This document shows, piece after piece, positions 16,106 through 24,029 of a stretch of DNA of 29,348 nucleotides. Below the pieces are notes generated by a model. The model was not told the origin of the DNA, did not search any database, and saw only the letters and a program-made list of their open reading frames with translations. Source of the DNA: Bacteroidota bacterium (GTDB lineage Bacteria; Bacteroidota; Bacteroidia; Chitinophagales; Chitinophagaceae); contig JAEZDC010000116.1 in NCBI GenBank assembly GCA_023429825.1, positions 1-29,348 on the forward strand, written 5' to 3'. The stretch's first letter is position 1, and each line of letters opens with the position of its first letter. The position numbers were made by a program, and so were the translations under genes.

Positions 16106-17446
16106 ATGTTTAAAAAAATATTGATTGCGAATAGAGGTGAGATCGCACTACGAGTAATACGTACCTGCCGTGAGATGGGTATCAAAACCGTTGCGGTATA
16201 TTCAACTGCTGATAAGGATAGTTTGCATGTTCGTTTTGCAGATGAAGCGGTGTGTATCGGTAAGCCCGCAGGCGTTGATTCTTATTTGAATATCCCTCAT
16301 ATAATGGCAGCAGCAGAAATTACAAATGCTGATGCGATACATCCTGGTTATGGTTTTTTGGCAGAGAATGCTAAATTCTCGCAGATATGTGCTGATCATG
16401 GTATCAAGTTCATCGGGCCTACGCCCGAGATGATCAATAAGATGGGAGACAAGATCACTGCTAAAGAAACAATGATCGCTGCAGGTGTGCCTGTTGTTCC
16501 GGGTAGCGGTGGTTTATTAGAAAGCCTGGAGCAGGCAAAAGACCTTGCAAAGAATGCGGTTGGATATCCTGTAATACTTAAAGCAACTGCAGGTGGTGGT
16601 GGTAAGGGCATGAGAGTAGTGTGGGAGGAAAGTGAAATGGAAAGAGCCTATAACACTGCTAAAGCTGAAGCAGCGGCATCTTTTAAGAACGATGGAATAT
16701 ATATGGAGAAGTTCGTTGAAGAACCTCGCCATATAGAAATACAGGTAGCAGGCGATCAATACGGAACGGTTTGCCATTTGAGTGAGAGAGATTGTTCAAT
16801 TCAACGCCGTCACCAAAAGCTGGTGGAGGAATCTCCTTCACCATTCATGACGCCTGAGTTGCGTAAGGCAATGGGTGAAGCTGCCATCAAGGCCGCCTCA
16901 GCTATTAACTATGAAAGTGTAGGTACGATAGAATTCCTTGTAGATAAACACAGGAATTTCTATTTCATGGAAATGAATACAAGGATACAGGTGGAGCATT
17001 GTGTAACCGAAGAAGTGATCAACTTTGACTTGATCAAAGAACAGATCAAGATCGCAATGGGAGAGAAAATAAGTGGTGCGAATTATGAACCCCAGATGCA
17101 TGCGATTGAATGCCGGATCAATGCCGAAGATCCTTATAATGATTTTCGTCCCTCACCTGGTAAGATCACTAATCTTCATACGCCTGGCGGACATGGAGTA
17201 AGAGTGGATAGCCATGTATACGCTGGTTATGTGATTCCGCCGTATTATGATTCAATGATCGGTAAACTGATCACTATTGCACAAACAAGAGAAGAAGCAA
17301 TAGATACTATGTACAGGGCTTTAAGTGAATATGTAATTGAAGGAGTTAAGACTACTATTCCTTTCCACCTGCAGTTGATGCAGAATGAAGATTTTAGAAA
17401 AGGAAACTTTACCACGAAATTTTTAGAGACGTTTAAGATGAAGTAG
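16106..17446 (+). CDS. accC: Acetyl-CoA carboxylase biotin carboxylase subunit
   Basis: The 446-residue ATP-grasp enzyme carboxylates the biotin on AccB; the E. coli enzyme is about 449 residues. The start FKKILIANRGEIALRVIRTC is the classical N-terminal biotin-carboxylase domain. It is followed by AIHPGYGFLAENAKFSQ, the ATP-binding glycine loop KATAGGGGKGMRVV, ERDCSIQRRHQKLVEESPSP, FYFMEMNTRIQVEHCVTE and the C-terminal AIECRINAEDPYNDFRPSPG and GVRVDSHVYAGYVIPPYYDSMIGK in two stretches. All catalytic segments look intact. It is the second gene of an accB-accC unit; the spacer has no hairpin. A strong terminator lies 87 bases after the stop. The carboxyltransferase genes are not in the window. 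Confidence 0.97.
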   Translation: MFKKILIANRGEIALRVIRTCREMGIKTVAVYSTADKDSLHVRFADEAVCIGKPAGVDSYLNIPHIMAAAEITNADAIHPGYGFLAENAKFSQICADHGIKFIGPTPEMINKMGDKITAKETMIAAGVPVVPGSGGLLESLEQAKDLAKNAVGYPVILKATAGGGGKGMRVVWEESEMERAYNTAKAEAAASFKNDGIYMEKFVEEPRHIEIQVAGDQYGTVCHLSERDCSIQRRHQKLVEESPSPFMTPELRKAMGEAAIKAASAINYESVGTIEFLVDKHRNFYFMEMNTRIQVEHCVTEEVINFDLIKEQIKIAMGEKISGANYEPQMHAIECRINAEDPYNDFRPSPGKITNLHTPGGHGVRVDSHVYAGYVIPPYYDSMIGKLITIAQTREEAIDTMYRALSEYVIEGVKTTIPFHLQLMQNEDFRKGNFTTKFLETFKMK

Positions 17447-17532
17447 TGGAATGTTGCTCATTGTTCGGAACGCACAAGTGAGTGACACAACAGGCGATGC
17501 CCAAAGAGCTGAAGTTTGTATCATAATATTAG
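17447..17532 (+). other. 3' untranslated spacer after accC
   Basis: This 86-base stretch between the accC stop and the terminator has no credible coding frame. Its bases 17461-17525 look more GC-balanced and word-like than the flanking AT-rich gaps. It may be a dispersed intergenic element or part of a 3' UTR; see findings. Confidence 0.3.
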
Positions 17533-17561
17533 GCCCTGAGCGATCAGGGCTTTTAATTTTT
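17533..17561 (+). terminator. Intrinsic terminator of accB-accC
   Basis: A perfect 7-bp stem GCCCTGA (17533-17539) and TCAGGGC (17544-17550) closes a GCGA tetraloop (GNRA type). It is followed by TTTTAATTTTT (17551-17561). The last codons of the convergent CvpA::CAP gene lie within the T-tract, so the two genes end almost back to back. Confidence 0.9.
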
Positions 17562-18503
17562 AAAAGTCTGAGTGATCATCAAACCACGCAGACCACCATC
17601 CATTACACCAATCCCCATTCTACCATAAGACTTATGCAATATGTTAGCACGGTGACCGGGCGAATTCATTAAACCTGTATGGCAAATAGTGAGTGTGGGC
17701 CCTAGTGCAAGATTCTCTCCTGTGATGAGATAACGAATGCCTGCAGCTCTTACCCTGTCGGCAGGAGTTTTTCCTTCAGGAGTAATGTGAGAAAAATAGC
17801 CTCTTCTGAACATGTCAATTGAATGTGATCTTGAAACAGGAACGAGTGTGCTATCCCACGCTAAAGGTTTCAGGCCATTCTTAGTACGCTCTTCATTCAC
17901 CAATTGCAACATTCGCTTTTCAAGATCAGGGCGTGGTTTTGAATTTTCAACCGTATAAGAAAGCTTCAATGTTTGATTGCTTTCAATAGTGGTCCGCGTC
18001 ATTGTTTTGTTGAGGGCTTCATCAAAAACAGGAGAGAGCTTTTCATCTAGCCATGCTACCTGTTCGCCAAACCTGTTCGCCAACTGGCTTTCTTTTGCTT
18101 TTGCAGAAATGCTATCGCTTATCGGAAGTATCAATAGTAAACCGGAAATGATGATTGCATAGATCGCACCGTTCACAAATCCAGGAATAAGTCCCAGTGT
18201 TTTGTTTGCGGAAGAAAGATGCGCTTCTCGTGTAGTGTTGCGTAATATGCTACTTACAATAAGACTTGCAGTGATCCTTGCCAGGATAAGTACAAAGATG
18301 AAAGCAAGCGGCATCGTCCCAACACCTAATGCATTGGTGAATCTTTCGATGAAAGCAGCAACGTAAGGATAGAAATAAAATGCAGCTATTAAGCTTGCGG
18401 CCCAACTGACCAGTTCTAAAGAGCCGAGGATAAATCCGCGTCTAAATCCGCTTACTGTTGCTAAAAAGATAACTACAATGAGAAGAATATCCACCCAATT
18501 CAT
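17553..18503 (-). CDS. CvpA-family membrane protein with C-terminal CAP (SCP/PR-1-like) domain
   Basis: The product has 316 residues. Residues 1-130 contain four hydrophobic segments with the CvpA opening WVDILLIVVIFLATVSGFRRGFILGSLEL and a later LGLIPGFVNGAIYAIIISGLLLILPI. After a charged linker, residues about 193-316 form a CAP domain: LVNEERTKNGLKPLAWDSTL, SRSHSIDMFRRGYFSHITPEGKTPADRVRAAG, TGENLALG and GLMNSPGHRANILHKSYGRMGIGV. The cavity residues fit His227, Glu263 and His284. CvpA proteins are inner-membrane proteins linked to envelope homeostasis and colicin V production; the CAP domain should face the periplasm. The fusion recurs in Bacteroidota, to my knowledge, but its role is not established. 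It lies 36 bases downstream of the RluA-like gene and probably shares its transcript. Confidence 0.9.
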   Translation of the reverse strand: MNWVDILLIVVIFLATVSGFRRGFILGSLELVSWAASLIAAFYFYPYVAAFIERFTNALGVGTMPLAFIFVLILARITASLIVSSILRNTTREAHLSSANKTLGLIPGFVNGAIYAIIISGLLLILPISDSISAKAKESQLANRFGEQVAWLDEKLSPVFDEALNKTMTRTTIESNQTLKLSYTVENSKPRPDLEKRMLQLVNEERTKNGLKPLAWDSTLVPVSRSHSIDMFRRGYFSHITPEGKTPADRVRAAGIRYLITGENLALGPTLTICHTGLMNSPGHRANILHKSYGRMGIGVMDGGLRGLMITQTFKN

Positions 18504-18539
18504 GGCGTAAGAGTATGCAATAATTGTGCTGCTGTTGAG

Positions 18540-19247
18540 CTAAGCATTCTTTCTTAATTGCTGAAGGGTTGCTCTCAAGTCTTTTGGAATATCAGCTTCT
18601 AATTCAAATTTTTCTCCATTGAGATCAAAGATAAGTTTATGAGAGTGTAAGGCCAATCGGTGGAGGATAGGTTTTTCTTCAAGTACTTCTTTTGAAAGTT
18701 TATAATTACGCTTTATGGAAGACACGAGCAGAGGCTCACCCTTTCCATAAATTCCATCACAGACAATAGGATGACCTATGTGTTGCATATGTACCCGTAT
18801 CTGGTGTGTTCTTCCTGTATGAATTTGAAACTGCATCCACGAAAACGCTCTGAAGCTTTCCAGTACTTCATAATCAGTAATAGAAGCTTTTCCTTTTACG
18901 TGAGTCATCATTTTCGTCGTTTTGCCGGGATGTTCGGCAATGGGAATGTCAACACTGCCTTTATCGTTCATGGGTTTACTATGCACTAAGCCTACATAGA
19001 ATTTTTGTACGCTTCTGCCTTCGAATAATTCTGAAAGTTGTTTATGTGTGGTTTCATCTTTTGCAAATACGATGATGCCGCTGGTATCTTTATCAAGGCG
19101 ATGTACAGTATAAATGCTGTTATATCGCTCCTGCAAAAGTTGTTTAAGTGAAGCTTCTTTTCCTTCCCGCGCAGGAATAGAAAGCAAGCCTGATGGTTTA
19201 TTAATGGCAATGAAATGATCGTTCTCGAAAATTATTTCCCACCTCAT
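18540..19247 (-). CDS. RluA-family pseudouridine synthase
   Basis: The 235-residue protein isomerises uridine to pseudouridine in rRNA or tRNA. Marks of the RluA family are the N-terminal IIFENDHFIAINKPSGLLSIPA, the catalytic loop VHRLDKDTSGIIVFAK with nucleophile Asp52, KFYVGLVHSKP, and HTGRTHQIRVHMQHIGHPIVCD, plus the late HRLALHSHKLIF. There is no S4 domain, which fits small RluA/TruC-type members. Its ATG overlaps the stop of the upstream RluB-like gene by four bases (ATGA), so the two synthases are translationally coupled. The target uridine cannot be assigned from sequence alone. Confidence 0.93.
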   Translation of the reverse strand: MRWEIIFENDHFIAINKPSGLLSIPAREGKEASLKQLLQERYNSIYTVHRLDKDTSGIIVFAKDETTHKQLSELFEGRSVQKFYVGLVHSKPMNDKGSVDIPIAEHPGKTTKMMTHVKGKASITDYEVLESFRAFSWMQFQIHTGRTHQIRVHMQHIGHPIVCDGIYGKGEPLLVSSIKRNYKLSKEVLEEKPILHRLALHSHKLIFDLNGEKFELEADIPKDLRATLQQLRKNA

Positions 19248-20368
19248 CGTTTCTTAGCCTCCCTTCCTTCTTTTTCCTTCTTTGCTCTTACAAAACTTTG
19301 ATTCATGTATTTAAGCAGGCGGATCTCTTTTTCATTAAGGTATCTCCACTTTGCCCTGTCAACATTTTTCTTGGTAAGATTGGCAAACATTACCCGGTCA
19401 AGGTTTTTAACATCATAACCCATGTGCTCAAAGATTCTTCTTACGATCCTGTTTCTGCCGCTATGTATCTCTATTCCAACTATGCTCTTATCTTTTGGAT
19501 CAACATAACTCAATGCATCAGGTTTAATAAAACCATCTTCTAAACTGATTCCTGCAAGAATGGTTTCCATGTCTTTCTTCAACACCGGTTTATCCAGTTT
19601 TACTTCGTATATTTTCTTTACTTCAAAACTGGGATGTGTAAGTTTTTGAGCCAACTCTCCATCGTTAGTTAGCAGAAGCACTCCTGTAGTATTTCTGTCT
19701 AATCGCCCAACAGGATATATTCTTTCTTTAGTTGCTGCCTTTACAAGATCCAGAACTGTTTTTCTGCCTTCAGGATCTTTTAGTGTGGTGAGATAATCTT
19801 TAGGCTTATTCAATAAAATATAAACGAGGTTCTTCTGCAGGAAAACTTTCTTTCCGTTCACCTTTATGTCTTCATTTCCCCTTACCTTATATCCTGGTTC
19901 ATAAATGATATCACCATTCACTGAAACCTTTCCACTTTTGACTACTTCTGCAGCTTCCCTTCTTGCACAAACACCGGCATGAGCGATGAATTTGTTCAAA
20001 GGCATTAGTTCAGTTTCGTGTTTTGCGCTTTGCGTTTTTGCCCGTGGAAGCTCTGCTACGGAACTGCGTTCAACATGCTTATCTCTTGCATCAAATTTTC
20101 TTCCCCCGGCCTCCTGCTTAAGGCTTGTAGCCTCTCGCTTCTTTCTTCCCGTCTCCTGGTTTTTACCCTCAGGCTTATTTCTTTGATCGGGAGTATTGCC
20201 ATATCGTGTGCCTACAGCCTGGTATTTCTCCGCCTGTTTTTTTCTTATCTCTTCACCTATCATCCGGGATTCTTCTTTCGCTTTTCTTTTTTGCTGACGA
20301 ATGACCTCTTTTTTCTTAGCGCCTTTAAGTTCCTTATTGATGAACTTATCGAATGGTTTTTTGCTCAT
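19244..20368 (-). CDS. RluB/RsuA-family 23S rRNA pseudouridine synthase with charged N-terminal extension
   Basis: From ATG 20368 the product has 374 residues. A GTG at 20425 could extend it by 19, but MSKKPFDKFINKELKGAKKK looks like the genuine start. Residues 1-120 are a Lys/Arg/Glu-rich, probably disordered extension, longer than in E. coli RluB. An S4 RNA-binding domain follows (MPLNKFIAHAGVCARREAAE and VSVNGDIIYEPGYKV, about 122-170). The catalytic domain has YILLNKPKDYLTT, VGRLDRNTTGVLLLTNDGEL with nucleophile Asp224, KIYEVKLDKPV and IHSGRNRIVRRIFEHMGYDV. RluB-type enzymes modify helix 89 of 23S rRNA. It leads the operon with the RluA-type gene and the CvpA::CAP gene. Confidence 0.92.
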   Translation of the reverse strand: MSKKPFDKFINKELKGAKKKEVIRQQKRKAKEESRMIGEEIRKKQAEKYQAVGTRYGNTPDQRNKPEGKNQETGRKKREATSLKQEAGGRKFDARDKHVERSSVAELPRAKTQSAKHETELMPLNKFIAHAGVCARREAAEVVKSGKVSVNGDIIYEPGYKVRGNEDIKVNGKKVFLQKNLVYILLNKPKDYLTTLKDPEGRKTVLDLVKAATKERIYPVGRLDRNTTGVLLLTNDGELAQKLTHPSFEVKKIYEVKLDKPVLKKDMETILAGISLEDGFIKPDALSYVDPKDKSIVGIEIHSGRNRIVRRIFEHMGYDVKNLDRVMFANLTKKNVDRAKWRYLNEKEIRLLKYMNQSFVRAKKEKEGREAKKR

Positions 20369-20445
20369 TGTTTGGAGTATTTGCTGTTTTACAACAGGAG
20401 TATGAGCTGCAAAGATATAATCCACATTCTAGTAGCCTAAAATAA

Positions 20446-20471
20446 AAAGAGCAGGTCGATACCCGCTCTTT
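20446..20471 (-). terminator. Intrinsic terminator of the Spy/CpxP-like gene
   Basis: On the minus strand AAAGAGCGGG pairs with CCTGCTCTTT over ten positions, including one G-U pair, with loop TATCGA, followed by TTATTTT. On the plus strand the G-U position becomes an A-C mismatch. The structure therefore favours the minus strand, 36 bases beyond the stop of the 20508-21107 gene. Confidence 0.85.
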
Positions 20472-20507
20472 CTTGTCATTACCAAACTAACACTCACATC
20501 ATTGCCG

Positions 20508-21107
20508 TTATTTAGCGTTTCTTCTAGCTCCTTTATTACCACGATGCGCTTTCATCTTTTCGATCTGCTCAGTAGTAAGAATATTTTTCATTGCTGATTT
20601 GTGCTGCTCTGCCAGAGATTTCATTTGTTCTCTTTTTGCGTCCTGGCTTAAGCTGGCATTATCATGAATTGCTTTTCTTTTGTTTCTGAATTCTTCATTC
20701 ACAGCCTTTAACTTCTGGCCCTGTTCGTTTGAAAGACCAAGTTCCTGCTGTGCTTTTTCAAAACGTTTTTCACCTCTTGCCTTTGCTTCAGCTCTTCTTT
20801 CCTGCTTCTTCGCTTCGATCTTTTGCTTTTGCTCTGCAGTTAATACCTTTTCAGCTTTAGCTTTCTTTTCATCTCTTAATGCCTTTTCCCTTGCCTTGTA
20901 ATCTTTATTGATGTTCTTTAGTTGGTCTTTCTGGGCATCTGTAAGATTCAGATCTTTTACAAATTCGCTGCGGTGCTTACCATGTTTACCTTTTTGCTTC
21001 CATTCTTTCTTTGCTTTGTCTTTCTTTTCTGACTGCTTAGCGTCCTGAGCCATTACAGAACCAGCTAACAGTGCTGCGGCAATACTAAGGGTGATAATTT
21101 TTTTCAT
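20508..21107 (-). CDS. Spy/CpxP-like periplasmic protein with LTxxQ-type motifs
   Basis: The 199-residue protein starts at ATG 21107 (MKKIITLSIAAALLAGSVMAQ), a clean signal peptide cut after VMA. The upstream in-frame start at 21149 would bury this signal, so it was rejected. The mature part is highly basic and helical, with four LTxxQ-like turns: LTDAQKDQLKNI, LTAEQKQKIEA, LSNEQGQKLKAV and LTTEQIEKMKA. These recall Spy/CpxP periplasmic chaperones, although similarity is only at motif level. It is divergent from a histidine kinase, with 177 bases between the two starts. CpxP restrains the CpxA kinase in E. coli, so a sensory partnership is conceivable but unproven. A terminator follows. Confidence 0.78.
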   Translation of the reverse strand: MKKIITLSIAAALLAGSVMAQDAKQSEKKDKAKKEWKQKGKHGKHRSEFVKDLNLTDAQKDQLKNINKDYKAREKALRDEKKAKAEKVLTAEQKQKIEAKKQERRAEAKARGEKRFEKAQQELGLSNEQGQKLKAVNEEFRNKRKAIHDNASLSQDAKREQMKSLAEQHKSAMKNILTTEQIEKMKAHRGNKGARRNAK

Positions 21108-21284
21108 ATCTATTTTTTTATTTATTGCGTTATATAGAAGAATAGACATGCAGTAATATAGAAGGTTTAAAAATACCAGCTATAGAAATGTTAATACCAT
21201 CGGCAGGATATGAAGCCATGTTTGACCGTTGTCTTTTAAAACTAAGATGTTCCGATATTTGAAAGCCTGATTGCTCGCTAAACG

Positions 21285-22631
21285 ATGAAGCTCAAATACC
21301 TCCTTAAAAACCTAACTACTGATAAGTATTCTTTACAAACCCTTTCCCTGAGAAGCTGGTATGTATTGACTGCAGCGATCTTTAACGTGGTGTATTATTT
21401 CTTATTTGACAGAACACATGAAACTGATCCGGCCACGCAACAGCAAATGCTTATAGCAAGAATAACAGTTTTTGCAGGGCTTTCAGTAGTCGCTGTAGGA
21501 ATGAATATCAATCCTTTTAAAAAGCATCCGCAATGGGCTATTTTCCCTGCAGGTGTGATAGTGGGGGTTGGAATTTTATACTTAATGCAATTGGGTTCTC
21601 CTTCCGATGCTTATCACAATACTTACTTACCCGAAATGATATTAGTGTTATGCATTGCACCGCTTGTAGGTGAACTAACCCCTTTCATCGCAAGCCTGCA
21701 GATCATCATATTCCTTTTAGTGTACAACCTTTTCGTAGGCACTAAACTTTCTACCGCAAACAAACATTGGATGATCAATGCCAACCTGGTTATGGGCATT
21801 TGTATCTTTTACGTAATTCTCTTAAGGATATACCTGCAAAAACTTTCTGCAACAAATAAACGTAGCCAGATGCAGGTGGAGAAGGAGAAGATAAGAATTG
21901 CACGAAAGAATGCAGAGCTTTTGGATATGGATGCGCTTAAATCAAAAATATTATCTGTATTAGGACATGATGTAAGAACCCCTCTTGCAAATATTTTAAA
22001 TATGATGTCACTAAAGCAATACATGACACCGGAAGAGCATGCAGCATTGACTGAAGCTATCAAGGATTCTACTAAACACACATTAGATCTTTTGAATAAC
22101 CTCCTCGATTGGTCTGCAGCGCAAATGAAAGGGATACAGATCAACACGTCTACTGTTCCGGTATATAAGATTAGTAGTAATGTTATGCAACTCTCGCAGC
22201 CGGCCGCTAATGCAAAAGGTTTAATATTATATAACCTGATCCCGCAAAATATCGTAATTCATACTGACCCTTTCATCCTTCAGTTATTACTGCGTAACCT
22301 GGTTTCTAATGCAATTAAGTTCACCCGAACCGGTTCAGTGACGGTAGGATGCAGTATGCTGGCGGATGGAATTGAAGTGCAGGTTTCAGATACAGGAGTT
22401 GGTATCGGAAACCATACAGATATTTTTGATTTCAGGCAAATACGAAACTCGGTAGGTACTAACAATGAAAAGGGTTCCGGTTTTGGCCTGATGCTTTGCA
22501 GGGAATATCTCTCAAGATTAGGAGGCAGGTTGTATTATAAAGGAAAAGAAACGGGGGGTACCACTTTCTATATTTATTTGCCCTTTGCGCAAGTGCATCA
22601 GCCTATAAATGAAAAAGCAGCCATAAACTGA
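21285..22631 (+). CDS. Membrane sensor histidine kinase (HisKA/HATPase)
   Basis: The 448-residue protein has an N-terminal membrane region (about residues 25-185) of roughly six hydrophobic segments with short loops and no large periplasmic domain. A charged coiled segment (190-215) leads to the HisKA domain with H-box LSVLGHDVRTPLANIL and phospho-acceptor His228. The ATPase domain shows the N-box LLLRNLVSNAIKFTR, G1 QVSDTGVGIG, and G2 GSGFGLMLCREYLSRLGG with TTFYIYLPF. All catalytic boxes are present. No response regulator lies beside it, so it is an orphan within this window. It is divergent from the Spy/CpxP-like gene, a possible regulatory partner or target. Confidence 0.93.
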   Translation: MKLKYLLKNLTTDKYSLQTLSLRSWYVLTAAIFNVVYYFLFDRTHETDPATQQQMLIARITVFAGLSVVAVGMNINPFKKHPQWAIFPAGVIVGVGILYLMQLGSPSDAYHNTYLPEMILVLCIAPLVGELTPFIASLQIIIFLLVYNLFVGTKLSTANKHWMINANLVMGICIFYVILLRIYLQKLSATNKRSQMQVEKEKIRIARKNAELLDMDALKSKILSVLGHDVRTPLANILNMMSLKQYMTPEEHAALTEAIKDSTKHTLDLLNNLLDWSAAQMKGIQINTSTVPVYKISSNVMQLSQPAANAKGLILYNLIPQNIVIHTDPFILQLLLRNLVSNAIKFTRTGSVTVGCSMLADGIEVQVSDTGVGIGNHTDIFDFRQIRNSVGTNNEKGSGFGLMLCREYLSRLGGRLYYKGKETGGTTFYIYLPFAQVHQPINEKAAIN

Positions 22632-22646
22632 CTGCTCTTTCTATTT
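22616..22646 (+). terminator. Weak possible terminator after the histidine kinase
   Basis: AGCAG (22616-22620) and CTGCT (22632-22636) pair across an 11-base loop that contains the stop codon, followed by CTTTCTATTTT. The stem is short, so this is tentative. Confidence 0.3.
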
Positions 22647-22655
22647 TAAGCAATG

Positions 22656-22841
22656 CTATTTGCCTTTTCTACCCAGTTGACTTTCCACTTTCTTCCTGCT
22701 GTTGCCGCTTGATTTTACTGCAGCCTTTACTTGTTTGGGAGTAGCTCCTGTTTTTCTTGCTTCGTAAGCTACTTCATGCTTTTGTCCACCTGCAACCAGC
22801 TTGCGGTCGCGACCTGTGGAACTGTTCCTGTTTGTTGGCAT
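22656..22841 (-). CDS. DUF3606-like small protein
   Basis: The 61-residue basic protein begins MPTNRNSSTGRDRKLV. It contains the pattern KHEVAYEARKTGATPKQVKA followed by AVKSSGNSRKKVESQL, which fits the DUF3606 family (a short domain of the form Y/HEVxYxxxxxGxTxxQlxxAVxxxGxSxxxVexxL). The function of this family is unknown. Its basic charge and small size would suit nucleic-acid binding, but that is only a guess. It ends convergently with the histidine kinase 24 bases away, and its start is 57 bases beyond the rlmN stop on the same strand. Confidence 0.75.
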   Translation of the reverse strand: MPTNRNSSTGRDRKLVAGGQKHEVAYEARKTGATPKQVKAAVKSSGNSRKKVESQLGRKGK

Positions 22842-22898
22842 AATTCAATAGGTTTTATAAGCTGCTTCTATAAGTATGCCAATAAAGTTTTGAAGATC

Positions 22899-23945
22899 CT
22901 AGTTTTTGTTGGCCAACTGTCCACAAGCTGCATCAATATCTTTACCGCGGCTTCTTCTTAAATGCACATTCACTTTGTTACGTTGCAGATGCTCCATGAA
23001 TTTCATGGTGGTATCTTCATCCGGCTTAAAGAATTTCGCAGCGTCGATGGGGTTATATTCAATGATATTGATAAGATCGGCAGGAACCTGTCGATAGACC
23101 TTTATTAGTTCATCTGCATCCTGGATGCTATCGTTAAAATTCTGGAAGAGAATATATTCGAAGGTGATCTCATTTCCTGTTTGCTTATAGAAGTAATTCA
23201 AAGCTTCGATCAATGCCTTTATATTATTCGTTTCATTGATCGGCATGATCTCGTTACGTTTCTTATCATTAGCAGCATGAAGTGACAATGCAAGCTTGAA
23301 CCTTACTTTATCATCACCCAGCTTTTTGATCTGCTTGGCAACACCGGCAGTGGAGACAGTTATCCTTCTCGGGCTCACGGCCAATCCATCTTCTGCAGAG
23401 ATCCGCTCAATAGCTTTTAAAACATTGTTGTAATTAAGCAACGGTTCACCCATTCCCATAAAGACGATATTGCTAAGCTTCCTGCCGTGTACTCTTTCAC
23501 TTTGCTGATTGATGAGCACTACTTCATCATAGATCTCATCGTAAGTAAGATTTCTCTTTCTTTCAATATAACCTGTTGCACAAAACTTACAACTCAGGCT
23601 ACAGCCGATCTGTGAAGACACACAGGCTGTCTTTCTATCATCAGTAGGAATGAGAACGCCTTCCACAAGATGGCCCTCATTGGTTTTAAAACGGCTCTTG
23701 ATAGTTCCGTCAGCGCTGTATTGGGTGGTTTCAACACTTAGAGCAGGTAATGAAAAATGAGCAGCAAGTTTGGTCCTCAGCTCTTTACTAAGGTTGGTCA
23801 TCGCATCAAAACTATGCGCATGTTTTTGCCAGAGCCACTCGTACACCTGTTTAGCCCTGAACTTTTGTTCTCCCATTTGCAGGAAATACTCTTCCAATTC
23901 CTGCAGGTTTAAATGCCTGATATTCTTTTGCTGCGTTGCTAACAT
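22899..23945 (-). CDS. rlmN: 23S rRNA (adenine-2503-C2)-methyltransferase, radical SAM (also acts on tRNA in E. coli)
   Basis: The 348-residue enzyme methylates C2 of A2503 in 23S rRNA. The N-terminal helical domain (GEQKFRAKQVYEWLWQK) is followed by the radical-SAM core CVSSQIGCSLSCKFCATG, where Cys115, Cys119 and Cys122 bind the 4Fe-4S cluster and Cys108 corresponds to E. coli Cys118. Also present are NIVFMGMGEPLLNYNNV, RRITVSTAGV, LALSLHAAND, and the C-terminal RRSRGKDIDAACGQL with Cys341, the methyl-carrying cysteine (E. coli Cys355). Cys108 and Cys341 together distinguish it from inactive homologues, so it looks functional. Length matches the family. It reads as a single gene with an 84-base gap to the SMR gene upstream. 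Confidence 0.97.
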   Translation of the reverse strand: MLATQQKNIRHLNLQELEEYFLQMGEQKFRAKQVYEWLWQKHAHSFDAMTNLSKELRTKLAAHFSLPALSVETTQYSADGTIKSRFKTNEGHLVEGVLIPTDDRKTACVSSQIGCSLSCKFCATGYIERKRNLTYDEIYDEVVLINQQSERVHGRKLSNIVFMGMGEPLLNYNNVLKAIERISAEDGLAVSPRRITVSTAGVAKQIKKLGDDKVRFKLALSLHAANDKKRNEIMPINETNNIKALIEALNYFYKQTGNEITFEYILFQNFNDSIQDADELIKVYRQVPADLINIIEYNPIDAAKFFKPDEDTTMKFMEHLQRNKVNVHLRRSRGKDIDAACGQLANKN

Positions 23946-24029
23946 AAGCCTGCAAAGTTAACTTTATGCTTGAGAAAGAAATGTTACTACATATTAAGAA
24001 TAGATAAAATGAAATTGTATTGCACCCTG

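Noticed and set aside
17451..17672. Plus-strand open frame after accC
   Set aside because: It runs through the terminator hairpin and into the antisense of the CvpA::CAP gene, and its translation has no recognisable pattern.
20018..20440. 140-codon plus-strand frame opposite the RluB-like N-terminus
   Set aside because: Its Phe/Leu/Ser richness mirrors the Lys/Glu-rich extension on the minus strand, and it crosses the minus-strand start.
22280..22465. Minus-strand open frame within the histidine kinase
   Set aside because: It overlaps the conserved ATPase domain of the kinase and shows no family pattern.
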